DNA from: Rheinheimera sp.
GTDB taxonomy: Bacteria > Pseudomonadota > Gammaproteobacteria > Enterobacterales > Alteromonadaceae
Length of the DNA stretch: 64,000 nucleotides
Direction: 5' to 3'
NCBI GenBank assembly: GCA_003482455.1
Contig: DMYW01000069.1
Location: 1 to 64,000 of the forward strand
Shown here piece by piece: positions 8,559 through 16,518 of the stretch. The notes under the pieces are model-generated. The model was not told the origin of the DNA. It ran no database searches and saw nothing but the letters and a program-made list of their open reading frames with translations. A program made the translations under genes and the position numbers. Position 1 is the first letter of the stretch, and every line of letters starts with the position of its first letter.

Positions 8559-9944
8559 GTGAAATACCTGCTCAAAGACCATTTAGGCAGCACCATAGCA
8601 GTGCTCACCGACCAAGGCGTTGTGCTACAGCAGTTTATCTACGACCCATGGGGCAAGCAGTACAACGTCTTTAGCAACACAAACTTGATGCTGGCCTACA
8701 GCTCCGATGCCACCACCAAAGGCTACACCGGCCATGAGATGGTCAATGACTTTGATGTCATTCACATGGGCGGGCGTACCTACAACCCAGTGATTGGTCG
8801 GTTTATGCAGGCGGACCCTATTATACAAGCTCCAACAGATTTACAAAGCTACAACAGGTATGCATATGTTCGAAATAACCCGCTTACACTTATCGATCCA
8901 AGTGGTTATAGTTGGTGGACTAAATTTAGAGATAGTTGGTTAAAACCATTAGCCTCTATAGCAATATCATTTTATATGGGACCTTGGGCCGCTGGATATT
9001 TTAATAGTGCGATTGTAGGTGGGGCTGTCACCGGATTTGTTGCTGGTGCAGTTGTCACAGGATCGCTACGAGGAGCAATGGTTGGTGCATTTAGCGGTGC
9101 AATGTTTGGAGCGATATCTGATTGGGCTGGAGAGATGAGCTATGGAAACTTCAAAGAAATGGCTGTGGACGGAAACTGGGATTTGCTCGGAAAATTGAGT
9201 AACTATGGTGGAAATTATCTAACTAGTGGTCAAATATCTGCGGTGGTAGCAGCTCATGCAGTCTCTGGAGGGATAATTTCTAAACTACAAGGCGGAAAAT
9301 TTGGGAATGGTTTCTTTTCTGCTGGTGTAACAAAAGGTGCAATGGGTAGCTTCGTTACAGATGAGATATCATTTACCAACGCAATTAAATCTGCACTCGT
9401 TGGTGGAACAGCATCAGTTATATCTGGAGGTAAGTTCGCAAATGGTGCCGTAACAAGCGCTTTTCAATACTCTCTGAATTGGGCTACAAAAGCACATAAC
9501 TACCTTATTCGAAAAGCGTACGGTAATGAAATGAGCGATATCGAACTTGCTGCAATGGAGGCTGGAAGTCGTTATACAGATCGAATGGAGAATCAAGACG
9601 ATGAGAACTCGTATAAGCATTCAATGACTTCAGATAAAAATCCAAATGTCGCTGCTATGGAAAGTAGAAGGGACAAATGGGTTTCCCAACAAGTCAACGA
9701 AGGAGTTAAGAATATAGATGGAACCGTTCGAGGAAACATCGCTGCATATTTCAAAATTGGTGAGGGCCTTCATACTGTAATGGATCAGTATTCACCAGCA
9801 CACATGGGCCAAAATCAACATTGGGACATCACACAATTTTATAAACACGGACCACTACCAACTTCATTAGAAGGTACTAGAAGTGTTATTCAACCTCAGT
9901 ACAATTATATAATTGAAAACATGAGAGGGGTGTGGAAGCCATGA
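8559..9944 (+). CDS. Rhs C-terminal fragment with P1-nuclease/phospholipase-C-like toxin domain
   Basis: The first ~110 residues are the end of an Rhs core (LLKDHLGS, YDPWGKQ, GYTGHEM, GRTYNPVIGRFMQADP, YAYVRNNPLTLIDPSG). After the DPSG boundary follows a Gly/Ala-rich region and then a domain with Trp308, His313, Asp341, His354 and HTVMDQYSPAH (His405, Asp409, His415). The order, the 5-residue Trp-His spacing and the HxxxDxxxPxH motif match zinc S1/P1 nucleases and bacterial phospholipase C. The frame has no convincing start: it continues upstream into copy A and is broken by the 1-bp deletion, and the Rhs N-terminus is absent. It may therefore be a silent tip needing recombination with a full Rhs gene. 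Base use becomes AT-rich after about 8850. The stop overlaps the next gene's ATG. Confidence 0.75.
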   Translation: MKYLLKDHLGSTIAVLTDQGVVLQQFIYDPWGKQYNVFSNTNLMLAYSSDATTKGYTGHEMVNDFDVIHMGGRTYNPVIGRFMQADPIIQAPTDLQSYNRYAYVRNNPLTLIDPSGYSWWTKFRDSWLKPLASIAISFYMGPWAAGYFNSAIVGGAVTGFVAGAVVTGSLRGAMVGAFSGAMFGAISDWAGEMSYGNFKEMAVDGNWDLLGKLSNYGGNYLTSGQISAVVAAHAVSGGIISKLQGGKFGNGFFSAGVTKGAMGSFVTDEISFTNAIKSALVGGTASVISGGKFANGAVTSAFQYSLNWATKAHNYLIRKAYGNEMSDIELAAMEAGSRYTDRMENQDDENSYKHSMTSDKNPNVAAMESRRDKWVSQQVNEGVKNIDGTVRGNIAAYFKIGEGLHTVMDQYSPAHMGQNQHWDITQFYKHGPLPTSLEGTRSVIQPQYNYIIENMRGVWKP

Positions 9945-10576
9945 GGTTTGCATTATTCTTGCTATGCATTACTTATTTTTTATTTGGTTGCGGCTCTTTT
10001 GGAAGGAAGGATATTTATATTTCGGATAGAAAACCGTCGCACGGAATTAACGTGCTAAATGTAGTCGGGGAAATAGATAAAATAACACCTGTGTTGAATG
10101 TATTTTCAAAAAATGACATCGACGAGTTTTATAATTCCAAGATTGGAACTGATATTAAAAAAGAATTTGATCTTGTAAATTCAAATTTCAGCCTAACGAA
10201 AATCGCAATATATGAAGTAAAAGAAGACTACTTCAAACAACTAATAGGGATAAAAAAGGAAAACTTTAAAACCACTATTGTTTTTGATCTAATTTACACT
10301 TATGAGGCATTTACTCCAAGCGCAACAATTGATAACAATCCTGCTCGTGCGAGAGGAAACCTCTCTCTAATAATATCGGAATTGAACAAAAATTATTATA
10401 AAATCACTGTTTCAACAGAGAACTTCCGAATAATTGATGGTTTTTCATGTATTTTAAGGGAAGGCATTATTTGCGGTGATACAACACGCCGGTTAGAAAA
10501 TGCCCCTTTTGAAGAAAGTCTGATTTTGAACTATATTAAATTCATATTGAATAAAAACGGGTTTAAAACAAGTTAG
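9941..10576 (+). CDS. Lipoprotein, probable immunity protein for the Rhs toxin
   Basis: No family recognised. The 211-residue product has a short hydrophobic signal and a lipobox (FLFGC), so it should be lipid-anchored in the envelope. The ATG overlaps the toxin's stop codon as ATGA, with GGAAG just upstream; an in-frame GTG at 9932 is possible but less likely. Placement directly after a toxin-bearing Rhs tip, tight coupling and the same AT-rich composition are the standard signs of an immunity gene. An envelope location implies the toxin acts in the periplasm or on membranes, which favours phospholipase over nuclease activity. The function is inferred from context only. Confidence 0.6.
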   Translation: MRFALFLLCITYFLFGCGSFGRKDIYISDRKPSHGINVLNVVGEIDKITPVLNVFSKNDIDEFYNSKIGTDIKKEFDLVNSNFSLTKIAIYEVKEDYFKQLIGIKKENFKTTIVFDLIYTYEAFTPSATIDNNPARARGNLSLIISELNKNYYKITVSTENFRIIDGFSCILREGIICGDTTRRLENAPFEESLILNYIKFILNKNGFKTS

Positions 10577-11337
10577 CCGTTTATTTTCAATATTCCACTT
10601 ATGAAAAATCTTAATATCGCTGGGTCTTTATTTTTACTTTAAGATATTCATGGGTAAATATGATCATTTAGCCGATCTTCGAAGTGAATCGACATCTGCG
10701 ATGTCAGATTGCTACCAGCAGATCGAATTTCCCAAGAAAGTCCCTGCTGTTATTCCAGTACCTGAGCTGTGCTGTGAGCACGGCATAAACCTGATGTTTC
10801 GACGGGTTCTCCGCAGTACATTTTATGTTTAATTTACAGAAAACAGTAATTCCCCAAATAGAGAAAGGTAGTAATCTCTTTACACCATGGAATGTTCTGA
10901 TCAACTACAATTCGCTAGAGATAAGTTCCAGGGTAAGATCATGAACGTTTATTGAACATATTTAGCTCAATATCTGTGGGATTACAAAATAGTCCTAAAT
11001 GGACAAAATAAATCTAAAAATCAGCTAGCTATTTTGCTAACTAATTGATAAACCTAGTGACCTTCGATTTATCAGCAGCTTACTCGCTTTCCAGAAAAGA
11101 GAAAAAACATATTTATTTTGAACTATCTTGTCACCATCTAGGTTTTGGGGCTGCAAATTTGCAGCCTGTAGGCCTGTCCAATTTACAACCATTTTGGCAA
11201 TCAACAATATCTATGCACTTTTTGAACGAATAAGGCATGTTTAGAATCGCCTTTCACACGAGCCAGATAGATTGCTAAACAACCTGAGTAAAAAAACGAA
11301 CATTCATGCTCTCACCCTGAGCTATGTCCCACTCTGA
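10577..11337. other. AT-rich gap without a supported gene
   Basis: About 760 bp following the putative immunity gene. Only short open frames occur, without ribosome-binding sites or recognisable motifs. It contains a perfect 18-bp palindrome at 11149-11166 (GGCTGCAAATTTGCAGCC). Composition matches the Rhs toxin cassette, so this is likely remnant cassette DNA. Confidence 0.5.
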
Positions 11338-11739
11338 CTAACGCTTCTCGTACCAGTAATCGACAATAGCCAATACGTTCTTTTCATTCGATTTGAAGCC
11401 TGGAATGGTTTCCAACCTGACCAATCGCCGTGCACTTCTTGGGCATTCCGAAACTGTTCCGTTCATGATAAACAGACAACGACTGTTCAAATTCACCATG
11501 CTCAATTCGCCGGCTTTATCCCTTGGTAAACGGCTACCTTTTCGGCACTCAAAGTTGCTTGCCGGATCCTTTGGGTTATCCCAATGGCAATCGCTGGCTT
11601 TGAAGATCTCAAACTCACCTTGATTCATTGAGACAATCAACGAACCGCCATTGACGTCTTCGTTAACAGCATAGGCAGCATGCGAAGAAAGCATCGTCAC
11701 AAAAAGTACCAACTCGGTTAGCATTTTAATTGGACGCAT
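11338..11739 (-). CDS. Small exported protein of unknown function
   Basis: 133 residues with an N-terminal signal sequence (hydrophobic stretch about residues 8-24, cleavage probably after AYA). The mature part contains four cysteines (in SDCHW, FECRK, SRCLF and SECPR), suggesting two disulfides and a periplasmic or secreted location. AAGGGG lies upstream of the ATG. No family was recognised. It is transcribed against its neighbours and sits between the two Rhs segments, so it may be cargo of the Rhs locus, for example an orphan immunity protein, but nothing in the sequence proves this. Confidence 0.6.
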   Translation of the reverse strand: MRPIKMLTELVLFVTMLSSHAAYAVNEDVNGGSLIVSMNQGEFEIFKASDCHWDNPKDPASNFECRKGSRLPRDKAGELSMVNLNSRCLFIMNGTVSECPRSARRLVRLETIPGFKSNEKNVLAIVDYWYEKR

Positions 11740-11756
11740 TTTTGACCCCTTACGTT

Positions 11757-12078
11757 ATTCCGCAACCTGACGGAAAGCTTTACCTACGACAATTTGCACC
11801 GAGTGCTGTCGCGCAAGGTGAACACCTTTGCCAATGTGAGCGGAAGTGTCACGCTGTCAGAAAGCTACGCCTATGATGACAACAGCAATTTAACCAGCAA
11901 AGGCAACGTCGGGTATTACCAATACAATGTTACAGGCAAGCCCAACCGTCTGGCCGCGATTTGGCAAAACCGGCCGCCGCGCTATGAGTTGCAATTGGAA
12001 GCCACCGATCTGCAGCAACGGCTAAAACGCTTGGTCAAAGATTGTGATATCGCCAATTTTATCAATGGTTTGCGCTGA
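11757..12078 (+). pseudogene. Truncated Rhs repeat fragment, copy B
   Basis: The frame reads RNLTESFTYDNLHRVLSR and then the YD-repeat sequence shared with copy A. A TGA stop lies just upstream (about 11744) and there is no start codon with a ribosome-binding site. After GKPNRLAAI the Rhs similarity ends and about 35 residues of unrelated sequence (WQNRPPRYELQLEATD onwards) lead to the stop. This is a fragment broken at both ends, left over from rearrangement of an Rhs gene. Confidence 0.7.
11784..11930 (+). repeat. Rhs YD-repeat segment, copy B
   Basis: Direct repeat of 8394-8539, without the 1-bp deletion. The two copies bracket the toxin, lipoprotein and small exported protein genes, making this a plausible substrate for homologous exchange of Rhs tips. 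Confidence 0.85.
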
Positions 12079-12135
12079 GGTTATACCTTAAAGCATCCGT
12101 TGTTGATGGGCGTTCAACAACGCAGCCTTGTGGAT

Positions 12136-12477
12136 TTACACCTGGCCACAGGCACTTTCCCAGTCGGCCGCCCAGGCGCGCAGCGGGTCTAACGTATGCA
12201 TTAACGACAGGCCAAGCTCGGTCAACTGATAGCCGCTGGCGGTTGATGCCAACAGCTTGGCGTCGCTGAGTTGTTTGACGCGATCGTTTAACACGGACGG
12301 CGACATGCCGTCGCAGCGTTCTTGCAGGGCGCGAAAGCTCAGCGGCTGTTGGCTGAGTTCCCACAAAATACGCATATTCCATTTGCGACCTAACAGGTCA
12401 AATACCGCCATGATGGCGACGCCGCTGGTCGAGCCGCGCACGGCGCGCGTGGGTAATGGAGTGGTCGTTTTAGTCAT
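12136..12477 (-). CDS. HxlR-family transcriptional regulator
   Basis: 113-residue winged-helix repressor/activator. The family core is visible at about residues 20-85: MAVFDLLGRKWNMRILWEL, then LSFRALQERCDGMSPSVLNDRVKQL (recognition helix region) and the wing leading into YQLTELG. It lacks the N-terminal redox Cys found in some members, so its effector is unknown. It is divergent from a YciI-like gene, and the shared intergenic region holds two 17-bp palindromes that are its likely binding sites. Many HxlR proteins control a divergent enzyme gene in response to reactive compounds. Confidence 0.85.
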   Translation of the reverse strand: MTKTTTPLPTRAVRGSTSGVAIMAVFDLLGRKWNMRILWELSQQPLSFRALQERCDGMSPSVLNDRVKQLSDAKLLASTASGYQLTELGLSLMHTLDPLRAWAADWESACGQV

Positions 12478-12524
12478 CGTTTTATGCTTCTAAATGCGCT
12501 TCTAAAAAAGTAGCGGAATTCATT

Positions 12525-12541
12525 GCTACGGAAAACGTAGC
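12525..12541. promoter_or_regulatory. Putative HxlR operator 1
   Basis: Palindrome GCTACggaaaacGTAGC in the HxlR/yciI-like intergenic region. An additional GTAGC half-site is at 12510-12514. Binding by the adjacent regulator is inferred from position and symmetry. Confidence 0.6.
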
Positions 12542-12555
12542 GTGATAGAGTTTTT

Positions 12556-12572
12556 GCTACGAAATAAGTAGC
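12556..12572. promoter_or_regulatory. Putative HxlR operator 2
   Basis: Second palindrome GCTACgaaataaGTAGC, 31 bp downstream of the first, which is close to three helical turns and would place two dimers on the same DNA face. Confidence 0.6.
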
Positions 12573-12608
12573 ATCCTAGCCTGGATGCGAGCCAAAAGCG
12601 AGGCACCT

Positions 12609-12902
12609 ATGTTTTTAGTCGATATGCAGTTTACAGACCTAGAAAAAATTACCCCGGAACTCACCGACGCGCACCGAGCTTATTTGGCGGCGCAGTACCA
12701 AAACAACCAACTGATGTTCGGTGGGCGCAAAGTGCCGCGTACCGGCGGCATTTTGTTGTCACTGCACCAAGACAAAGCTGAGTTAGTGGCGATGCTGGCA
12801 GCTGACCCTTTTATGCAAAGCGGTGCCGTTAGCTACAGCATCACCGAATTTGTGCCTGTGATGGCGGCGCCCAAATATGCCGAAGTGTTGGCTATTCGCT
12901 AA
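12609..12902 (+). CDS. YciI-like protein
   Basis: 97-residue protein of the YCII fold (ferredoxin-like, dimeric). The typical pattern is a beta strand (MFLVDMQF), a helix with HRAYLAAQYQNNQLMFGG containing the conserved His, then GGILLSLHQDKAELVAMLAADPF and the final strand. The start at 12609 is preferred because GAGG lies 7 nt upstream; an in-frame GTG/ATG further upstream would run into the regulatory region. The biochemical role of most YciI proteins is unknown; some act in degradation of chlorinated or aromatic compounds. Control by the divergent HxlR regulator is likely. Confidence 0.75.
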   Translation: MFLVDMQFTDLEKITPELTDAHRAYLAAQYQNNQLMFGGRKVPRTGGILLSLHQDKAELVAMLAADPFMQSGAVSYSITEFVPVMAAPKYAEVLAIR

Positions 12903-12975
12903 TAACGTGCGGGGTTGCTGCGTATGTCAGCATGGTGGTGGCCTTGGTTCGCATGATCTACGCCTGCACACTTCT

Positions 12976-13036
12976 AACCAGAGCACGCTGATAACCAGAG
13001 CGCTCTTTACCAGAGCACTCTATATCAGAGCTGGTC
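12976..13036 (+). repeat. Degenerate 15-17 bp tandem repeat, intergenic
   Basis: The motif (a)accagagc recurs at 12976, 12993, 13008/9 and, as atcagagc, at 13024, with 15-17 bp spacing. It lies in the gap after the YciI-like gene and resembles in period the coding repeats in galM and the ABC1 gene. Confidence 0.7.
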
Positions 13037-13125
13037 AAGGCGCTGTTGCTGGTACGCTGCTGCGTCACACCAAGGCTTCGCCATTTTCAAAAAAGTACAG
13101 GATTTACCCAGTTACAATTTCCCAG

Positions 13126-14193
13126 TTAACATGACTCGCTTACCTGCGGCGCAGTAGCGGTTTGGTGGCGTAGCAGCGGTTGGGCGGCAAAGTCGCGGAT
13201 CACTTGCACCACGTCGCGTTCAAAATCAATGCACGACAAGTCCTGCTGAAACTGCTGCAAGCGGGCGATGCGCAGCGGCGTATGTTTGCCAGTTAAGCGA
13301 TACAGCAGCGCCGCTAAGCCTGGGACACTGCGAACTGTAAATTCCAGCCGCTTGCCAAAGCTATCTAGCTCTTGCACCAATACTTGCTGGTAAAACTCAG
13401 GCAAAGTCCAGCCGCGCAAGGTGGCCAGAAACTGTTGGTTGCTGGCGGTTTGCGTCGCTAAATCCAGGTTGGCAAAGCCCAAGTCTTTTTTCACATGCTT
13501 TAGATGGAAGTACAAAATGCCTTGGTACTCTTTTTCAAAGCGGGGTTTATCAAACACAAAGGCTTCGTATTTTTCGGTTTGGCGGAAATAAATATTGCTG
13601 CACACTGGGAAAAACATGTGATCGCCGGTACCGACAAACGGCAAGTTGCCATAGACCTTTAATTGCTCTTGCGGTTTGCCAAGCAAGTTCACACCCGAAA
13701 AGGTGTAGATTTTGCGAACGCCGCGGGCTATGTCTTGTCGCACTTTCGCCACGACTTTGGCGAGGTTGGGGGTGATGGCTAAATGGTCATCATCGAGTTT
13801 GGTGGCCACGCAATATTGCGCTTTGGATAAGGTGTAATTGTAATAATTAGCCAGACTATGCACGCAGTGCGTATCGGCTTGTTTGTTGCCTTCACTGAGC
13901 GGTGGATGCACCTTGGGCAGATAGTGGTACAACTTAATTTTATCCGGATGTTCTTGCTGCAATTCCAGCAGGATCGCTTCGGTTTCATCGCTGCAGTCGT
14001 TATAACAAGCGACAATTTCATCAAAGTACGGCAAATGCGATTCAATACTGAGCCGTAAAAACTCCGCGCCATTTTTAATGCGCATCAAGGCGCTAATGCC
14101 TGGCTTTTTTGGGCTGTTGAGGGTGGCTAAGTCCACCACAAAATCGGCTTCATTTATTAACACGGTGCAATTCCAACACAACTTAAACGTCAA
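13126..14193 (-). CDS. Glycosyltransferase family 2-like protein
   Basis: Contains the start of a GT-A fold: GISALMRIKNGAEFLRLSIESHLPYFDEIVACYNDCSDET, in which a nucleotide-sugar binding segment is followed by an LDDDH acidic motif at about residue 134 in the place of the DxD metal site. The ~355-residue length and the lack of membrane spans suggest a soluble or peripheral enzyme, perhaps adding sugars to a surface glycan. The extreme start is uncertain: the TTG at 14193 has no good ribosome-binding site, and a GTG at 14163 is an alternative. It is a single gene with no other glycan genes beside it. Donor and acceptor cannot be told. Confidence 0.6.
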   Translation of the reverse strand: MTFKLCWNCTVLINEADFVVDLATLNSPKKPGISALMRIKNGAEFLRLSIESHLPYFDEIVACYNDCSDETEAILLELQQEHPDKIKLYHYLPKVHPPLSEGNKQADTHCVHSLANYYNYTLSKAQYCVATKLDDDHLAITPNLAKVVAKVRQDIARGVRKIYTFSGVNLLGKPQEQLKVYGNLPFVGTGDHMFFPVCSNIYFRQTEKYEAFVFDKPRFEKEYQGILYFHLKHVKKDLGFANLDLATQTASNQQFLATLRGWTLPEFYQQVLVQELDSFGKRLEFTVRSVPGLAALLYRLTGKHTPLRIARLQQFQQDLSCIDFERDVVQVIRDFAAQPLLRHQTATAPQVSESC

Positions 14194-14356
14194 CGAGGGG
14201 GAGTCAATCGGTGATAAAACTTACGCAGGATTTATGACAACAATGACAACGCGGCACACCTTAACCAAATTTTGTTAGGCAAATGGTTAAGATGTGTAAT
14301 TGATGTTGCATTTTAGCAGGGATGGAGCGGGTCTGGAAGTTGCTACAAAACGCCGA

Positions 14357-15412
14357 CTAGTGCGGCTTGGCAAGGCCTGCTTGGTGCAAAAACGTTTGTA
14401 GGCTAGTGCCTTCCAAGTGGCCATGCACTTGTTGCAGATACTCGCTTGCACTGCAAGGTTTGTTATCGCACTGGCATAACGTACTTGCACCATGCTCGAC
14501 TAACCAACGGGCGTTGTCGGCTTTCATTGCCAGCAGCGCCATCATCAGCGGTGTCACGCCTTTTTGGGTTGTAACATCCAGCCGGAAACCGGCTTGGTGT
14601 AGTTGTGTCAGCAAACTGGAGTCGCCCTTAAATGCGGCAAGGTGGATAGCGGTGGCCCCGGTCACGGTGTGATAGTCCAGGACTGTTGGGTCTTGTAGTA
14701 GCTCGCTGATCAGGTCAGGTTTTTGCCACTCGATAGCCTGCAGTAACTTTTCACCGTTGGGGATAGTTAACTGCAGGATATTTGGCGCAAAGTCATGGAT
14801 GGTCACACTTTGTTCGGCGGCTTCGCCAACGGTCAGCAGATCGCCTGCAAACCGATGCACGGGGATCAGCAAGTTGAAGCTTTCACGATCGGTCGCTTGA
14901 ATGATCCGCCCATCAACACCGTAACGCGTACCAGAACATGGATCGATAAACTGCTGCGAGTCGGCTTGCCATTGAATAGCGCAGCCAAAATTAGTGGACA
15001 CACCTAGCACCACCAGCACATCGGGCCTTTGACTACGCAGCTTAGTGCCGTCTAACGGGTCTGTGCCGGCGAGCAATAGCGAAGCGAACGCATTGCCAGA
15101 TGTGCGCGCTTGGGCCCGATACAGATCGAGCTTAGCCCAAGGTGGCAGCTGCGTGGGCGATGCTTGGTTAAGCTCTGCGATTTGCGCAGCCGTGCGCTTG
15201 TATACCAGCACGGGCCGGCCGCGCCAATACAGAGTTTTAACCTCGCCGACCGCCAGTTGCTGGACGTTCAACGTCGTCGCTTGTGCCGGCATTATGTGCA
15301 GAAGGACCAACCCAGCGACTGTCGCGACACGACGCCACCAAGCCCACCGCGAACCAAGCCATGCTTGAGCATCCAGTTGAATTCGAGAAATTTTCTGCGA
15401 TATGTTGGGCAT
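14357..15412 (-). CDS. Cluster-less Rieske-fold domain fused to ankyrin repeats
   Basis: 351 residues. A signal or anchor segment (about 24-45, WWRRVATVAGLVLLH) is followed by a domain matching bc1-type Rieske proteins: VGEVKTLYWRGRPVLVYKRT (55-74) and VLVVLGVSTNFGC with DPCSGTRYGVDGRI (132-170). In real Rieske proteins box I is CTHLGC and box II CPCHGS. Here the boxes read STNFGC and DPCSGT, so all four iron ligands are replaced (Ser139, Asn141, Asp157, Ser160) while both disulfide cysteines (Cys144, Cys159) remain. Residues 235-350 form two to three ankyrin repeats (TGATAIHLAAFKGDSSLLTQL, KGVTPLMMALL). It cannot carry a [2Fe-2S] cluster; a structural or protein-binding role in the envelope is inferred. 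The chosen ATG has AAGGA 12 nt upstream. Confidence 0.75.
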   Translation of the reverse strand: MPNISQKISRIQLDAQAWLGSRWAWWRRVATVAGLVLLHIMPAQATTLNVQQLAVGEVKTLYWRGRPVLVYKRTAAQIAELNQASPTQLPPWAKLDLYRAQARTSGNAFASLLLAGTDPLDGTKLRSQRPDVLVVLGVSTNFGCAIQWQADSQQFIDPCSGTRYGVDGRIIQATDRESFNLLIPVHRFAGDLLTVGEAAEQSVTIHDFAPNILQLTIPNGEKLLQAIEWQKPDLISELLQDPTVLDYHTVTGATAIHLAAFKGDSSLLTQLHQAGFRLDVTTQKGVTPLMMALLAMKADNARWLVEHGASTLCQCDNKPCSASEYLQQVHGHLEGTSLQTFLHQAGLAKPH

Positions 15413-15511
15413 AAGAAATGGCTGTCCTTCGCTAAGCGGCATCTGGTGTTTGGGTGTGCATTCGCTAGGGCGCAATACACTCGCATTCTAGGTTATGCAA
15501 ACTACTGTAGG

Positions 15512-15943
15512 TTATTCAAAATATTGTGGAAATTGCACCAGCAAGGCTTGGACTTGCGAGGCTGCCGCCGCATCGCCGGTTTCTTTTAGTGCCGTGACTG
15601 CTGGCAGCAGTTGCGCCAGAAATAGATGCAGTTGTTGGTGGGCTTCGCCTGTCATAGTGCAACCTGCAATAAGTTGATCCACGTCTTGTTGCAGCTTGCT
15701 GCCTAGCTCTTTGCTTGCTGCAGCCGAGCTGACGCGCTCATGCATGATCTGGAATTGTGTCCGGGTGTGCTCATCCAAACGCCACTTAGCGCCATGATTC
15801 AGTTGCAGCTGCGTGGTCGCCGCTTCTGCGTGTGGCTGGCCAGTAGCATGTTCCGCATGCGAGTCGTGCATGTCACCACAACCGGCCAGTAGAGCCATGG
15901 TGAGTGCTATGGCGAATGTTTTATGTAAATCATTAAAAGTCAT
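15512..15943 (-). CDS. Small helical lipoprotein of unknown function
   Basis: 143 residues with a lipobox (LLAGC at about residue 18-22), a His-rich segment directly after the anchor (DMHDSHAEH, QPHAEA), and a helical remainder with LNHGAKWRLDEHTRTQF and GCTMTGEAHQQLHLFL. The His/Met/Cys content suggests metal or haem contact in the periplasm, but no ligand set is proven. It lies 12 nt after the stop of the upstream two-span membrane protein, so the two form a small operon. The family is one of conserved hypothetical proteins; I did not find a name for it. Confidence 0.6.
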   Translation of the reverse strand: MTFNDLHKTFAIALTMALLAGCGDMHDSHAEHATGQPHAEAATTQLQLNHGAKWRLDEHTRTQFQIMHERVSSAAASKELGSKLQQDVDQLIAGCTMTGEAHQQLHLFLAQLLPAVTALKETGDAAAASQVQALLVQFPQYFE

Positions 15944-15955
15944 AGAAAATCTCTT

Positions 15956-16264
15956 TTATTGCAGGTTTTTTGCTAATCGACGTTGGCGAATGGTGTCCAA
16001 CATGCTTGGTGGATGTTGTCCTTTTACACGCAGCACTGCGGAACGCACCAAGGAACTGCCAAAAGTAAAGGTTAAATAAGTTAAAGCGCCAGTAACTAGG
16101 ACAAAACACAATTCAACCGCGATATTGCTAGGAATTCCTGACATCACAGCGGCTGGCAAATGCACACATGTTTTAACAACCGTGCCGAATACCATGATGG
16201 GCATCATCAACAAGCACCACAGGATGGCCCCGAGCAGATATAAAACAGCCATTAGTTTTTTCAT
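15956..16264 (-). CDS. Two-span inner membrane protein
   Basis: 102 residues with two predicted transmembrane helices (about 6-28 and 45-70) and a basic C-terminal tail (RVKGQHPPSMLDTIRQRRLAKN) expected in the cytoplasm. AAGGG lies 6 nt upstream of the ATG. Function not recognised. It precedes the small lipoprotein at a distance of 12 nt, which suggests that the two proteins work together in the envelope. Confidence 0.6.
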   Translation of the reverse strand: MKKLMAVLYLLGAILWCLLMMPIMVFGTVVKTCVHLPAAVMSGIPSNIAVELCFVLVTGALTYLTFTFGSSLVRSAVLRVKGQHPPSMLDTIRQRRLAKNLQ

Positions 16265-16518
16265 AGTTTCCCTTCAACAACAAAGTTCAGCAGCGCATTC
16301 GCATTGAAGCCTTGATAGGTCGAGTCCGCAGTGATGCCGGCCACCACGGACGACAAAACAGCGGTCAAAACGGACAAAGACCTCGAGTATACCGTGAAAC
16401 ATCAGCTCAAGTGCAATCAGCGGTGCGCTACTAGAGCGTTGCCCCACTTGGGCTCAGCCAACACGCAGTTGCTGTGAGTATAAGGACACGCACTGTGACT
16501 ATGATGTGAAAGCGGTCG

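Noticed and set aside
8559..9944. Calling the Rhs ORF a complete, independent gene starting at GTG 8559
   Set aside because: The frame continues upstream into YD-repeat sequence and is broken by a 1-bp deletion; the GTG has no ribosome-binding site.
10650..10832. 60-codon open frame and its minus-strand counterpart at 10704-10904, considered as transposase remnants
   Set aside because: No ribosome-binding site, no recognisable transposase motif and no terminal inverted repeats.
11149..11166. Perfect 18-bp palindrome considered as a transposon end or attachment site
   Set aside because: No partner copy, target duplication or integrase found; reported only as part of the gap description.
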